Under the pieces are notes generated by a model. That model searched no databases, was not told the DNA's origin, and saw only the letters and a program-made list of their open reading frames with translations. The translations under genes and the position numbers were made by a program. 64,000 nt of DNA, from assembly GCF_015832195.1 (NCBI RefSeq), contig NC_052017.1, forward strand, positions 73,595,801 through 73,659,800, in the 5' to 3' direction. The DNA comes from Motacilla alba alba. Taxonomy: Eukaryota > Chordata > Aves > Passeriformes > Motacillidae. Within the stretch, counting starts at the first letter, position 1, and the number at the start of each line of letters is the position of its first letter. This document shows positions 54,457 to 64,000 of this stretch, piece by piece.

Positions 54457-54470
54457 AAAAAAAAAAAAAA
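54457..54470. repeat. A14-CC low-complexity tract
   Basis: Fourteen A followed by CC and further A-runs, in a C-rich/A-rich neighbourhood that starts near 54,420. Confidence 0.85.
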
Positions 54471-57345
54471 CCAAAATGACCAAAAACTTTTCTTATATTT
54501 CATTAAAGTAGTACCTTGGAAAGTCTTTAAAGAAAAACTTCTCTATTTGGAAATGTTCCTCTCTACATTGAAATGTTTTATGATAGTGATCACTTGTGTG
54601 GATTTTAAGAAGTTTCCATGTTAGAAAAACTAATATGCCTGAGGTTGATTCTGATTTTATTTAATTTTATTTCTTTCAACCAGAAGGCTCTAAGCAGTAC
54701 CATTGATTCTCAGATTGGAGACAGTAGTAAAAAGTGAGGTTCCAGAGCTTAAAATAGGCAGTGAGGAAAACAGAGAGGGGAAAAGAGAAGGCAGACACAA
54801 ATGTCCTAATCACGAGGATGCTGTGGGGAATGTTCCATGGACCAGGCATCTAAAGCAGGGTTTAGCAGCTGTGGTCTGCACATCCCGTACTTTACTAGGT
54901 ATTTCGATACAATGACTCATATAGATCAAAGTGGCAAGTTTGTTTATAATGGAAGCCAGTGCCCAAATGTTTACATGTTTGGAGTATATTAGGATAAGAC
55001 CTTCAGCACTGAAGATCTTAATTTGAGACAGATATTTATCTAGAAACTCTATTAGCAATAAACAGCCCGAAAGGTTGATTTCATGGCTCAGATTAAGTGA
55101 CTGTTCGTACTTTTGTTTATAGACAATCATTTCCTTTGGTAATTGCATTCAAGTGTATTTACACCTGGGTACATTCAGAATGCTTTTAATTGTCTTTGGT
55201 ATGTTTCACTTTAAGATTGGAAAGCAAATGGGCTGAACTGTGAGGTTGTTTTATGCATTGAAATTTGATAGTAACTTATTATTTCATTCTTCACCTCAAG
55301 TGCCATACTCTTAATTGGTTTCTAATCACTGAATTGCAATCGTGGTTTACGGCTTAGCTAGCAGTCTTTAAAAGTTCAGTGCAACTTTGTGTGCAACTTT
55401 CAGAACACAACACTACTTCAGTGAATATCATGAGCTGGCAAGGAATGTGTCCTTTCACTTTTACCATTTGTTCATGCTGCAGCAAGACAGAACAATTTCT
55501 TTTCACCTTAGGATTCACTCAGTCACTGCTGATATTTAATTTGTCATAAGAATCCTGTGCTTTTTGAAGTCCAAAAAATTTCTGAAGCTTGGTGTGGAGA
55601 AAAATTGAGTAGAGCTTTGATGTCATAGCATTCCAGAATGGAACAATGAATCCTCATATTATTTCCTCATATTTATGTCTTTTATTTCCTTTGTCTAATA
55701 ATCTTCATATTATTTCCTCACTTTTTTATATGATAATAAAAGAGAAATGTTTCTCTGACATAAACTTTCCATGCAAAAAAGATAACAACATGAAGGAACA
55801 GATAAATCCACGAACTAACTTAATATATTTATAATACTGCAAATTACACAGCCATTTAATTATCATTACTGAGATTCATATGCTTCCTTATCTTTGATAT
55901 ACTGATTTATTCTATTCTATGACCCACTAAAACAAATACTTTTAAAATTGCAGCAGAACTTCAGTAGGTCATTAATATGTCTTAGCAAGTAGTATTTTGC
56001 TGATTGAAAATTTTACCTATGTTTAGCAAAACAATAGTAAGAGCATTTTAAGTCTCATCAGAATCTAGACTTGATTCTGTTAGACAATCAATACATACAT
56101 TTCCCTTTACAATCAACAGGACTTCAGCTTGTGTGGAGGTATTTTCCCAAATCAGGGCCTTATCAGGTCAATTTTTGACGCATACAGTAAAGAACAGGAG
56201 ATGAAAAGAAACTATCTTTTCAATGATACACTTTAAACTTTTTATGAAGGAACTTCAGCTAAGGCTTGAAGACCAAGCTTGTAGTAATTATATTTAATTA
56301 TATTTAAGTGCATCCAATTTCTTCCACTCAAGGGCAAATAAATTCCTCCATTACATCCAAGGAAATACTATTTTAGTAAGCTCCATAATTTATTCTAGAA
56401 GGCTGTATTTCTTTTGAAGCTGTCTATGGATAGGATAGATCTTCAGCTAACTATCAAGACAATATCCAGTTCCACCCAGGAAAGCAGGAGCTAAGCTTCA
56501 GTGTTGCCCAAGCAAACTTCAAGTAGAGAATAAAGATGTCTCACTCTAACCATAGTAGTTTTGTGCTCCACAAATGAAGCTTTCCTTTCCTTCTAGACAG
56601 CTCCTTTAGTTGTTTTTATCCCTCTCACTCAGAAACTTATTTCTTAGTATATGAAGAATAATAATCTTTCACTTGCAATAATACAAGGGAACAACGTGAG
56701 GATGAAGTGAGGGGCATTCTCAATAAAAATCTTGTATGAAATTGTGTATCTTTAATTAAATTTAAAAAGAAGGGAAATCACTACAGATGAGCAGTCAGTG
56801 CTCCACATAATTTTTCAAGGCAACTTTTAGAAACTATGAAATATTTTTATCCCTTTTATCTTTTTCCTTAATAAACTACAATTATTCAACATTTCCTTTG
56901 GTTAAATAATAAGGTAAGATCTTTCATACTGTGCATAATGGCAGTACTAATGACTTGATCATTGTATACAAACGTTTAGATAGAAGCATACTAACTCCTT
57001 CATTTAATTTTATCACTCCTATCTTTTTTTTTCTTTTTTACAGCTAATAATCTTTGTGCCAAAACAGTGTGTTCAGAGAATTAACTCACAGCAGAAATTA
57101 TTTGAAAAGTGTTTTTAAAACCATCTATGATCATTTTAAGTCTAAGAGAGTAGTTGCAATACTTATACTGAGCCAGTAGCCATGTACTCTATACTACGGA
57201 AATCATTCCTATTACTGACCTTAGTCATAAGCAATCAGTGGGTTTTTTTTTAAAAGGGGCTGAATTTTCCATCTGATTTTTTTTTTGTTATAACACTGCT
57301 GTTCTTCCTGGTAACTGCCATCAGTATTTTTTAGGGAAAATTCAT

Positions 57346-57370
57346 AAAAAAAAAAAAAAAAAAAAAAAAA
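57346..57370. repeat. A25 homopolymer
   Basis: This is the longest homopolymer in the window. It looks like a poly(A) tail, but no retrocopy body upstream and no flanking duplication is evident, so it may be a slippage product. Confidence 0.9.
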
Positions 57371-60300
57371 GCTTCTTGGACTACTCTAACTTAACCAAAC
57401 TTAAGAGTTTCCTTCTTAACATCAGAGGCTCATTTTTAAGCTCATCTGATTTCTCTTTAAAAGATGGGAATAACCCCCTCAGTGATTCCTTTTCTTGTTT
57501 ACAAACTGTCGTGTACAGATTCCAGCATCTGTCAAAGGGCTGATCTGGAGATAGAAAGTAAAGAGATGAACTGAAGTGTTAAAACCAATGAACATGATAA
57601 GAATGCTGCTCCTGACTTCTATTTCAGAAAATGGCAGAAAGCTTCAAAATGTGTCATATGCCACAAATTTCTGGGGAAAAATGACAGTGAAATACATATT
57701 ACAATTTACAGTATCTCAGCTGGTTCAGGGTGTATGACAATGAATACAGTACATCAAAAATATAATCTGATATCTAGTTACTTGCTCAAAACAGATTCAG
57801 ATCCTCTTGAACTTGAGGGAATATCATTGCCAACTATCTTTCATATAATAGAGTTGTTACATCTTAAAAAATCCACCTGACACAGAGAAAAAATACCGTA
57901 TTTTCAAAAAGCATACAGAATTTTTACTTTTAGTGCAGATCTTATGAGGTGTGATCAACAAATAGATGGTCATTAATTTCACAATTAATTGATGATACAA
58001 ATATGGTTCCAAATATGAAGATCTCAATTTAATCTGTGGTGGAAAAAAACATTATCTTGCATGGAGTAGGTTAATGTAAGAAACTAGAATCAATTATGAA
58101 TGTTGACTCAGAAATAAATTGAATGAAATAATTAAAAATTCAGTATTTACTAATATTAGAATATCAGATAACTTCAAAAATGCATATGTAAATTTCTTTG
58201 ATGATTTTAAGAAGAAAGATAAATAACATATTTTAATCATCACAACTTCTGTTTTTACTTTCTTCAAAAAACACAGGTAAAAAAAAATTGCCCCAAAAAT
58301 TATTACTGAACTGAAACTATAGCTTACAAATTTTGTAACCAGTTTACTGCTTCAGGCACTGCTGAAGCTTAAAAAATTTTATTAATCATTGTGCACACAG
58401 AAAACTATGAATTGTGAGCACACAGAGTATTGCAAATAGATAGACTGCTCTATAAATTAGTTTTCTGATCATCACTTCAAATTTTGAGGATAGCTAAAAT
58501 CCAGCCTTTAAAGTAAAAATGGATTTGATTCAATTGGAACAAGACCAAACTTCAGAAATATGTAGAAGTTTCAGTGTCAGCAAATATGATAGGGGTAATT
58601 TTTTGAGCTAATATTTCTGAAGAAACTGGAAAAAATATTGATAAGATTAAGTCCTATAAATACTTTTTCAAGACATAGAATTTTTGGATACTTCTTGACA
58701 AAGCATTTTCTTTTTTATTGCACATCTTGTCTGGAATACCCTACAGTTCTACAGAAAACATTTTATGAAGCATATGCAACTCTCTCAGCAGAAAATAAAA
58801 TATGACAAAATTTTGATGTCATCATATATAGTGACTATTAGGTAAATCCAGGTGAGAGACAGTATTGGATTAAAAAAAAATCAGTTTACAATACGTGACA
58901 ATGGTACAAGTCAAACGCACCCAAAGCTGAGTCAGAAACACTAAATTACTTTCTGGTAATTTTATTAACAGGTTTGGATGTGGAGGAAACTTTCATACTA
59001 CCAAAATAAATTATACAGTATGATATTGGAAGGAGGAGAAGTGAAAAGAGTATTTTTAGAACAGTTCAGATTTCTTTAGTGGAAGATTTCATACATGAAG
59101 GATAAGTCTGTTGATCATATAGTATCAACATCGACAGATATTTTAAAAACACCTTCAGCTTGTGCATTATTTGTTATTTACCACAAATGGATTGTAAGAC
59201 TTTAAGTAACTAAAATTTTTAATATGTGTTATGAATATGGAACTGATGCAACCTTTAGCTATACATAAACAGAGAGCTCTTGCAAAACATTTGTATTTAT
59301 ATAGCTTTATACACATAAACACCATCATTTGAAATGAAAGTAGAATACCAAACACACCTGTTCTGCAGCTGTATCTTAAGAACTAGTGTTAGCCTGGTAT
59401 TCCAATTACTAGTATAGCAGAGCTCTACATGCCAGCCTTTTTCAAACAATGTGATCTGTGCACAGATATTCTTGCTGTACACTTTCTTTGGTATGTAACC
59501 ACATACAGACTATGCATACACCTAGCTACAATTTCAAAAATTTACATTAAAATGAGGCTATTACTCTGGTTCTCTAACCTGCATGGATTTGAATGTCAAA
59601 GCCAACAATTAATAAATTTAGTTATGCAACATTTTTCCTTGTTTTATACATCTCACTGAACACAAAGACTGCACTTAACTGAAAGCAATCTCATTAATGA
59701 CTCTTACAAAATGGACTTAGCATGATGCCCCTAATCACACTATATTTCCTAAAAGATTTAATGAAGCAATATATATTTCAAACAGTGAATTTCTAGTTAA
59801 AACAAATATAACAGCAAAAGATGAAAGTTCTATATATTTGTACATCAATATCTTTATCACTATTTGAAAAGAGATCATAGTTCTTGTAAACCATTTTTTT
59901 CCTTCAAGTCTATCTTTCCTAATTTCATTAAATATATATACATTTGAATTGGAATCTAATTTAATGCAATTGTGCTGTGCAACCAGTACATTACTCAGTA
60001 TTTTTCTCATAATAATAATTAAAACAAATAAATTCTAAAAGAAAATATTAATAAAATATGAAGGGGAATGGCTTCATTGAAATTTCCAAAAGGAATGAGT
60101 TTGTAGATATATCTGAAATACTTCATGGTGGTGGGACAGATATTTTATTCCACTAAGGTTTAAAAAAGCAAAATTATTTTTAGTTTTTAATTATTTTCCC
60201 GCTCCATGCCACAGGCAGCACATCTGTGGGACCCCTTGTCAAGGAAAAGTGTTGGATGAAAGAAGTTTATACAGGTTCTGGAAATTATTCACAAACACAG

Positions 60301-61630
60301 AACACAGAATATATAGCAAATACATGGAACATTTTTCTAAAGTTTGGTGTCATGCACACCCACACCCAATATGAAGAACACAAGGACAATGAACCAAGAC
60401 TAGTTATTACTTTAGCAATCCAGCTATTTCGTCCTAAAATTCCTAAAAAGTGTGTTAAACAGTAGGTGTCTAGGTGAATGCTGCCTAGTCATAGTGGTAG
60501 GGTGGCGTTTTACTCTATTTATTTGTAACTCTCTTGAGTCTGTTTCTTCAATTTCAGATTTTCCAGTAAGTCCCCATCCTGAAAAAGTTCTGGTATGGCA
60601 ACCTCTCCATCTTCTTCAGAGTGAATATTTCTGTAAAAAATTAATTTACCTTTTCTACAATGTAATTATATTTTCCAGGAATTCCTTTTTTGCTTAGTGT
60701 CCGCAGATCTTCCAGGTAATGGGAGTCTTCTTTTCCCTCATGTGTCAGGAAGTTAGTACTAGTTTTGAGTCCTTTACATAGCTGCTCATTAAACTATTTT
60801 CTGGCCCAACTATGTTTATATTTTTGTCTGTTAGATTTTTTAATCCTTTTCTTTGTTCAAACGCTTCTTACTATTATTAACTTTTGCCTTTAGTGTTTGC
60901 TCAAGCATTTCATAAATGGGTGTGAACTAGCACTGTACTACCAGTATGTTCTTCAATGATTTTTGGACTTCCTGCAAGCATGCAATTCTCTGAAGCAGAT
61001 GTCACATTTAGCTTCCTTTTAACAAGAGTTCTCATTTTCACCCAGTTCTTACTAAAATTTAGCATTGAATTCTTTGGACATTGATACTTCAGTAGGTATT
61101 CTGAAGGTAAGTACCTTATAGTATAATTACTGATATCACCTGTTGTGGTTTGGCCTTTTTCCATAGAATAATTGAGGTCATCTATGTATTTCTCTCAGGC
61201 TCTCCTGGACCTGTTTCAGGATATGCCAGCCGGTTTCACCTCTCTAGTTTTTGGGTAGCAACCGAGACAGACTACAGTACTCCTATTGTTTAGGCCTACA
61301 AGTTTCAATTAATGAAGCTTCTGGTACTTGAGGTAGAAAGTTTACTAATTCATTTTAATTCCATGAACTTTTAAATTTACACCTCTAATTCACCCCCACT
61401 ATGTTTCATGCTCTAATTTATATACATTTTGTAGCATAATTTAATACTGTTCTGTTACTATAATTGTTCTCTCGTCAAGTTTTTAATTTCAACATCACCT
61501 TCATTTAAGGCATAACATACCAGCTTTTTTGTCGTAGTTCTTCACCTTCCAACATTTGTATAAAAGTGAGTGTACCATATTACCTGTCAAAGAAAAAGGT
61601 TTTTAAATAACACTTACATTCTAATTGTCT

Positions 61631-61690
61631 TTTTGATCACTGATCTACCCTTTTGATCACTGATCTTTTTGATCACTCTGATCTACCCTT
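61631..61690. repeat. TTTTGATCACTGATCTACCC-type tandem repeat
   Basis: Three partial units of about 16-24 bases, each beginning TTTTGATCAC: 61,631-61,650, 61,651-61,666 (truncated) and 61,667-61,690 (with a CTCTG insertion). Multiple GATC sites result. Confidence 0.9.
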
Positions 61691-61974
61691 CATCTGAAAA
61701 TACAGAATTATTGTGACTTGCCCTTTGGGATATTCTCTTCAGCCATGTGTCATCTGACTGTGCATTCCTCTATGTAGAAATTCACTTGCAATTGCTTAAA
61801 TAGGCTGCTGCTTTGCTGGGAATTTCCTGGTTTCTGATGAAGATGATGGGTTTCCTCTTTATGCTATCTTTCTTCCCAGCATTGAAACTTTCCCTCCCTC
61901 TACTTGGTTCTGTTTTGAACTATTTGGAGGCCTGTTTGGATCCTGGAGAGACGTTCTTCACCTGTCTAAAAGGG

Positions 61975-62925
61975 GGAAAATTATACTAGACGAGGAGTTG
62001 ACAGGGCTGATTGAGAGGCCTCCAGACTGGCTTTGAAGGGGAAAGGGGATGAAACCAGGTTCTCCAGAGATGAGCCTAAGGGTGGTAAGCCAGAGAGTCA
62101 GGGGTGAAATCAGCCCAGCTGAAGTGCACGAACACCAATGTTGCACAGGCAACAAGGTACAGAAGGAAGCCATGGTACAGAAGGAAAGCTGTGACACAGC
62201 AGCCATCACAGAAACATGGTGGGATGACTCGCATGACTGCAGTGCTGCAATGGATGGTCACAAGCTCATCAGAAGGCACAGACAAGGAAGAAGAGGCAGT
62301 GGGGTGGCTCTGTACATTGGGGAGTGGTTTGAGGGATCTCAAGGACTGTGAAAATAGGGTTGAAAGCCGATGGATAAGAATCAGAGGGAAGGCTGTCAAG
62401 GCAGCAGCCTGCTGGCAGTCTGTCATAGACCATCCAAGCACGATGAAGAGGAAGATGAAATATTCTTGGGGCGCCGGGCTGCAGTTTCACAATTGCCAGC
62501 CCTTACTCTCATGGGAGAATTTAACTTGCAGGATGTCAATTGGAAATTCAACACACTTGAGATGAAGCAGTTCTAGGCAGTTCCTGGAGTGTGGGGAGCT
62601 TCCTGACACAGCTGGTAAGTGACCCTGCTGGGGGCTGTGCCCTGCTAGACCTGCTGGTAGAAAACAGAGAAGGGCCGGTGGGAGATGTGGTAGCTGGAGG
62701 GCATAGCAACCACAAAAACATTGAGTTCTCAATCCTTGGTGAAATAAGGAAAGAGTTTAACAAAACCTCTACCTTGGACTTCTGGAGGTTGAACTTTGGC
62801 CTTTTCAGTACACTGGTTCAGAGTCTTTTGGGAAACAGTCCTTTCCAAGAAAGGCATCCAGGAAGTCTGGCTGTCCCTATGTGCTGAAAGGTGAGACATC
62901 AAGCAAGAAGACCAGCCTGGCTTAA
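61975..62925 (+). mobile_element. CR1 LINE, pre-ORF2 and endonuclease part of ORF2, plus strand (first part)
   Basis: The block 'TTTGAAGGGGAAAGGGGATG' is followed by 'AAACCAGGTTCTCCAGAGAT' and 'GAGCCTAAGGGTGGTAAGCC', typical of the CR1 region before ORF2. Then comes an open stretch encoding ITETWWDDSHD, AAMDG and GRRGSGVALYI, the APE-type endonuclease core. Downstream, in other frames, are MGEFNLQDVNW (family GDFN), LLVENREGPVGDV and GGHSNHKNIEFSILGE (family GHSDH). The D-to-E change in GDFN and the D-to-N change in SDH hit positions normally conserved in the endonuclease. At least two frame changes and internal stops show it is dead. It continues at 63,535 after an inserted LTR. Confidence 0.95.
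62921..62925. repeat. Target-site duplication, left copy (CTTAA)
   Basis: The CR1 sequence at this point is expected to read GGCTGAA. The left copy CTTAA and the right copy CTGAA (63,530-63,534) differ at one base, and the right copy matches the CR1 expectation. Confidence 0.75.
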
Positions 62926-63529
62926 TGTGAGGACTTAAAGGATGTAGTTGCTTGTCTCAAAACTCTGTTGATGATAGAAGTTCCCACAAGATAAACTACC
63001 ACAACAGGGACTTGAGAGAAGCACAGACACTAAAACAGGAAGTCATTGATTCCAGGCATAAAGAAGGTAAAGATCTGGAATTAACGCACTGGACAGAATT
63101 CCACTGTGCAGATTGTGGAAAATTAAGATTAAATTTAGATGAACAAAAAATTCACAAGGTGGCAAACTGGGGGAAAGAATACTCAAGCAGGCCAAAGTTA
63201 TGGGAACAGCATCTACACGCTGCAGATACCAAGGACTTGAACTGTATAAAAGTGGTACCTCCAGAAGAACAACTCTGGGATCCCTGCCACTGAAGTGCAG
63301 GGAGAAGAAGGACCAGTGGGACACCACAGGAATCCACATGGTGGTGATATCTTTTACTTAATCTGTCTCTCCCACTCTCTTTCTTCCCTCTCCCTCCAAT
63401 GCCACCCCATTTCTTTCTCTCTCTCTACATTGTATTAACTGTTACATAGAATCCATACTATTGACCAGCATATGGTCTCATTTGCACTTTAATTCAGGCT
63501 GAGGCATCTATTATAATCAGATAATAACA
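62926..63529 (+). mobile_element. Complete solo ERV LTR inserted in CR1, plus strand
   Basis: The 604-bp block starts TGTGAGGAC and ends TAATAACA, with the TG...CA termini of a retroviral LTR. It interrupts the CR1 reading between the regions encoding PAWLN and WLELRKK. It is bounded by a 5-bp duplication (CTTAA/CTGAA). A TATAAAA box lies at 63,245-63,251, followed by a pyrimidine-rich stretch (about 63,357-63,425) and a GGTCTCATTTGCAC block near the 3' end. A 113-codon open stretch at 62,952-63,293 overlaps the U3 part and is not a recognisable gene. There is no gag, pol or env sequence. A 5-bp duplication suits ERVL-type elements, but class is not proven; it is not the same family as the 52.2 kb LTR. 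Confidence 0.85.
63245..63251 (+). promoter_or_regulatory. TATA box of the solo LTR
   Basis: TATAAAA, about 320 bases into the 604-bp LTR, at the expected U3/R region position for the plus orientation. Confidence 0.6.
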
Positions 63530-63534
63530 CTGAA
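63530..63534. repeat. Target-site duplication, right copy (CTGAA)
   Basis: Pairs with 62,921-62,925. It matches the expected CR1 sequence at the break, so the left copy carries the later substitution. Confidence 0.75.
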
Positions 63535-64000
63535 GATTTCACTGGAACTCAGGGGAAAAGGAGAATTTATAACCTTTGAAAGACAGGCCAGGCAACTCAG
63601 GAATAATACAAGGATGTTGTTAGGTCATGTAGAGAGAAAAATAGAAAGGTGAAAGCTCAGCTAGAGCTCAATCTGGCCACACTGTGAAAGATTAAAAGAA
63701 GTGTTTCTATAAATACATTAACAGAAGGAGGGCCAAGGAAAATCTCCATCCTTTATTGGACATGGGGACATTGTCACCAAGGATGGGGAGAAGGCTCAGC
63801 TAGTTAATGCGTTTTTAGCCTCAGTCTCTAACAGAAAGACCAGTTATCCTCAGGGCTATCAGCCCCCTGAACTGGTAAACAGAAGACTCTCTACAATGCA
63901 GGAGAAAGGTAGCTGGTGACTCCTGTAACACTGAGACACTCACAAGTCTGTGGAGCCAGCAGGATAGGATTCACCTGAGGGTACAGAGGAAGTTGTCAGA
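63535..64000 (+). mobile_element. CR1 LINE, ORF2 continuation after the LTR, plus strand, runs off the window
   Basis: The CR1 reading resumes with 'CACTGGAACTCAGGGGAAAA' (the LELRKK region). It passes through 'TTTATAACCTTTGAAAGA' and 'TTTCTATAAATACATTAACA' (the FYKYI region). Then follow 'GGGCCAAGGAAAATCTCCAT' (RAKENLHPL), a GTCACCAAGGATGGGGAGAA block (VTKDGEKA) and finally 'GTCTGTGGAGCCAGCAGGAT', the HKSMGPDGIHP entry to the reverse transcriptase (here degraded). Several stop codons are present. The reverse-transcriptase domain itself would lie beyond the window end. Confidence 0.95.

Larger units (their letters stand above)
53151..61974. other. AT-rich noncoding DNA, no gene seen
   Basis: No credible gene, RNA gene or recognisable transposon. 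Open frames are short, bidirectional and AT-driven. The region 60.5-61.2 kb reads like an old unclassified repeat remnant. A 14-A run at 54,457-54,470, a 25-A run at 57,346-57,370 and a GATCA tandem repeat at 61.63 kb are listed separately. Confidence 0.7.

Noticed and set aside
57200..57370. Possible retrocopy ending in the 25-A run
   Set aside because: No transcript-like body, no AATAAA 10-30 bases before the run, and no flanking duplication.
62076..62441. 121-codon minus-strand open stretch
   Set aside because: It is the antisense shadow of the CR1 endonuclease region.
62952..63293. 113-codon plus-strand open stretch
   Set aside because: It lies wholly inside the U3 part of the solo LTR and does not look like a gene; treated as an LTR-internal chance frame.
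1..64000. Search for CRISPR arrays, bacterial operons, tRNA/rRNA genes and retroviral gag-pol-env
   Set aside because: No regularly spaced repeats, no tRNA B-box consensus, no rRNA blocks and no retroviral internal sequence were seen; the window is vertebrate nuclear DNA.

Overview
The window looks like avian nuclear DNA, most likely from a neognath bird. It is AT-rich and CpG-poor, and I found no convincing host protein-coding gene. The organism call rests on the transposons. There are five stretches of chicken-repeat-1 (CR1) LINE, and three LTR families or copies that I recognise or infer as avian endogenous-retrovirus LTRs. CR1 of this type with ERVL-like LTRs is characteristic of birds. 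The window is therefore either a gene desert or the inside of a very large intron; the sequence alone cannot say which.

Layout. 1-11.5 kb: unannotatable AT-rich DNA with a few microsatellites. 11.55-11.87 kb: remnant of an LTR on the minus strand. 17.27-18.45 kb: a nest made of a 5'-truncated CR1 (plus), an ERVL-like LTR (minus) lying directly against it, and a second CR1 piece (minus). 27.97-28.08 kb: a CR1 3' end (minus). 28-46 kb: AT-rich DNA with many A-rich/C-rich low-complexity tracts, a (TA)n array at 44.3 kb, and one GC/CpG-richer island at 32.26-32.52 kb. 46.24-46.64 kb: the 5' part of a CR1 (minus). 49.2 kb: a C-run block. 50.04-50.69 kb: a minus-strand stretch that could be a decayed retrocopy or terminal exon. 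52.18-53.15 kb: an almost complete solo LTR (plus) of the same family as the 17.9 kb copy, in opposite orientation. 61.97-64.0 kb: a long CR1 copy (plus) running off the window end, split at 62,926-63,529 by a complete solo LTR with a 5-bp target-site duplication.

No retroviral gag, pol or env reading frame is present; every ERV trace here is LTR only. The CR1 copies are all broken, so nothing in the window appears able to mobilise itself. The most useful leads are the nested insertions, which can be dated relative to one another; the strong plus-strand bias of the longest A-runs; and three candidate non-repeat elements (23.8-24.35, 32.26-32.52 and 50.04-50.69 kb) that need a conservation or RNA-seq check. 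All repeat calls were made by eye against remembered family features, so subfamily names are withheld and fuzzy ends are approximate.
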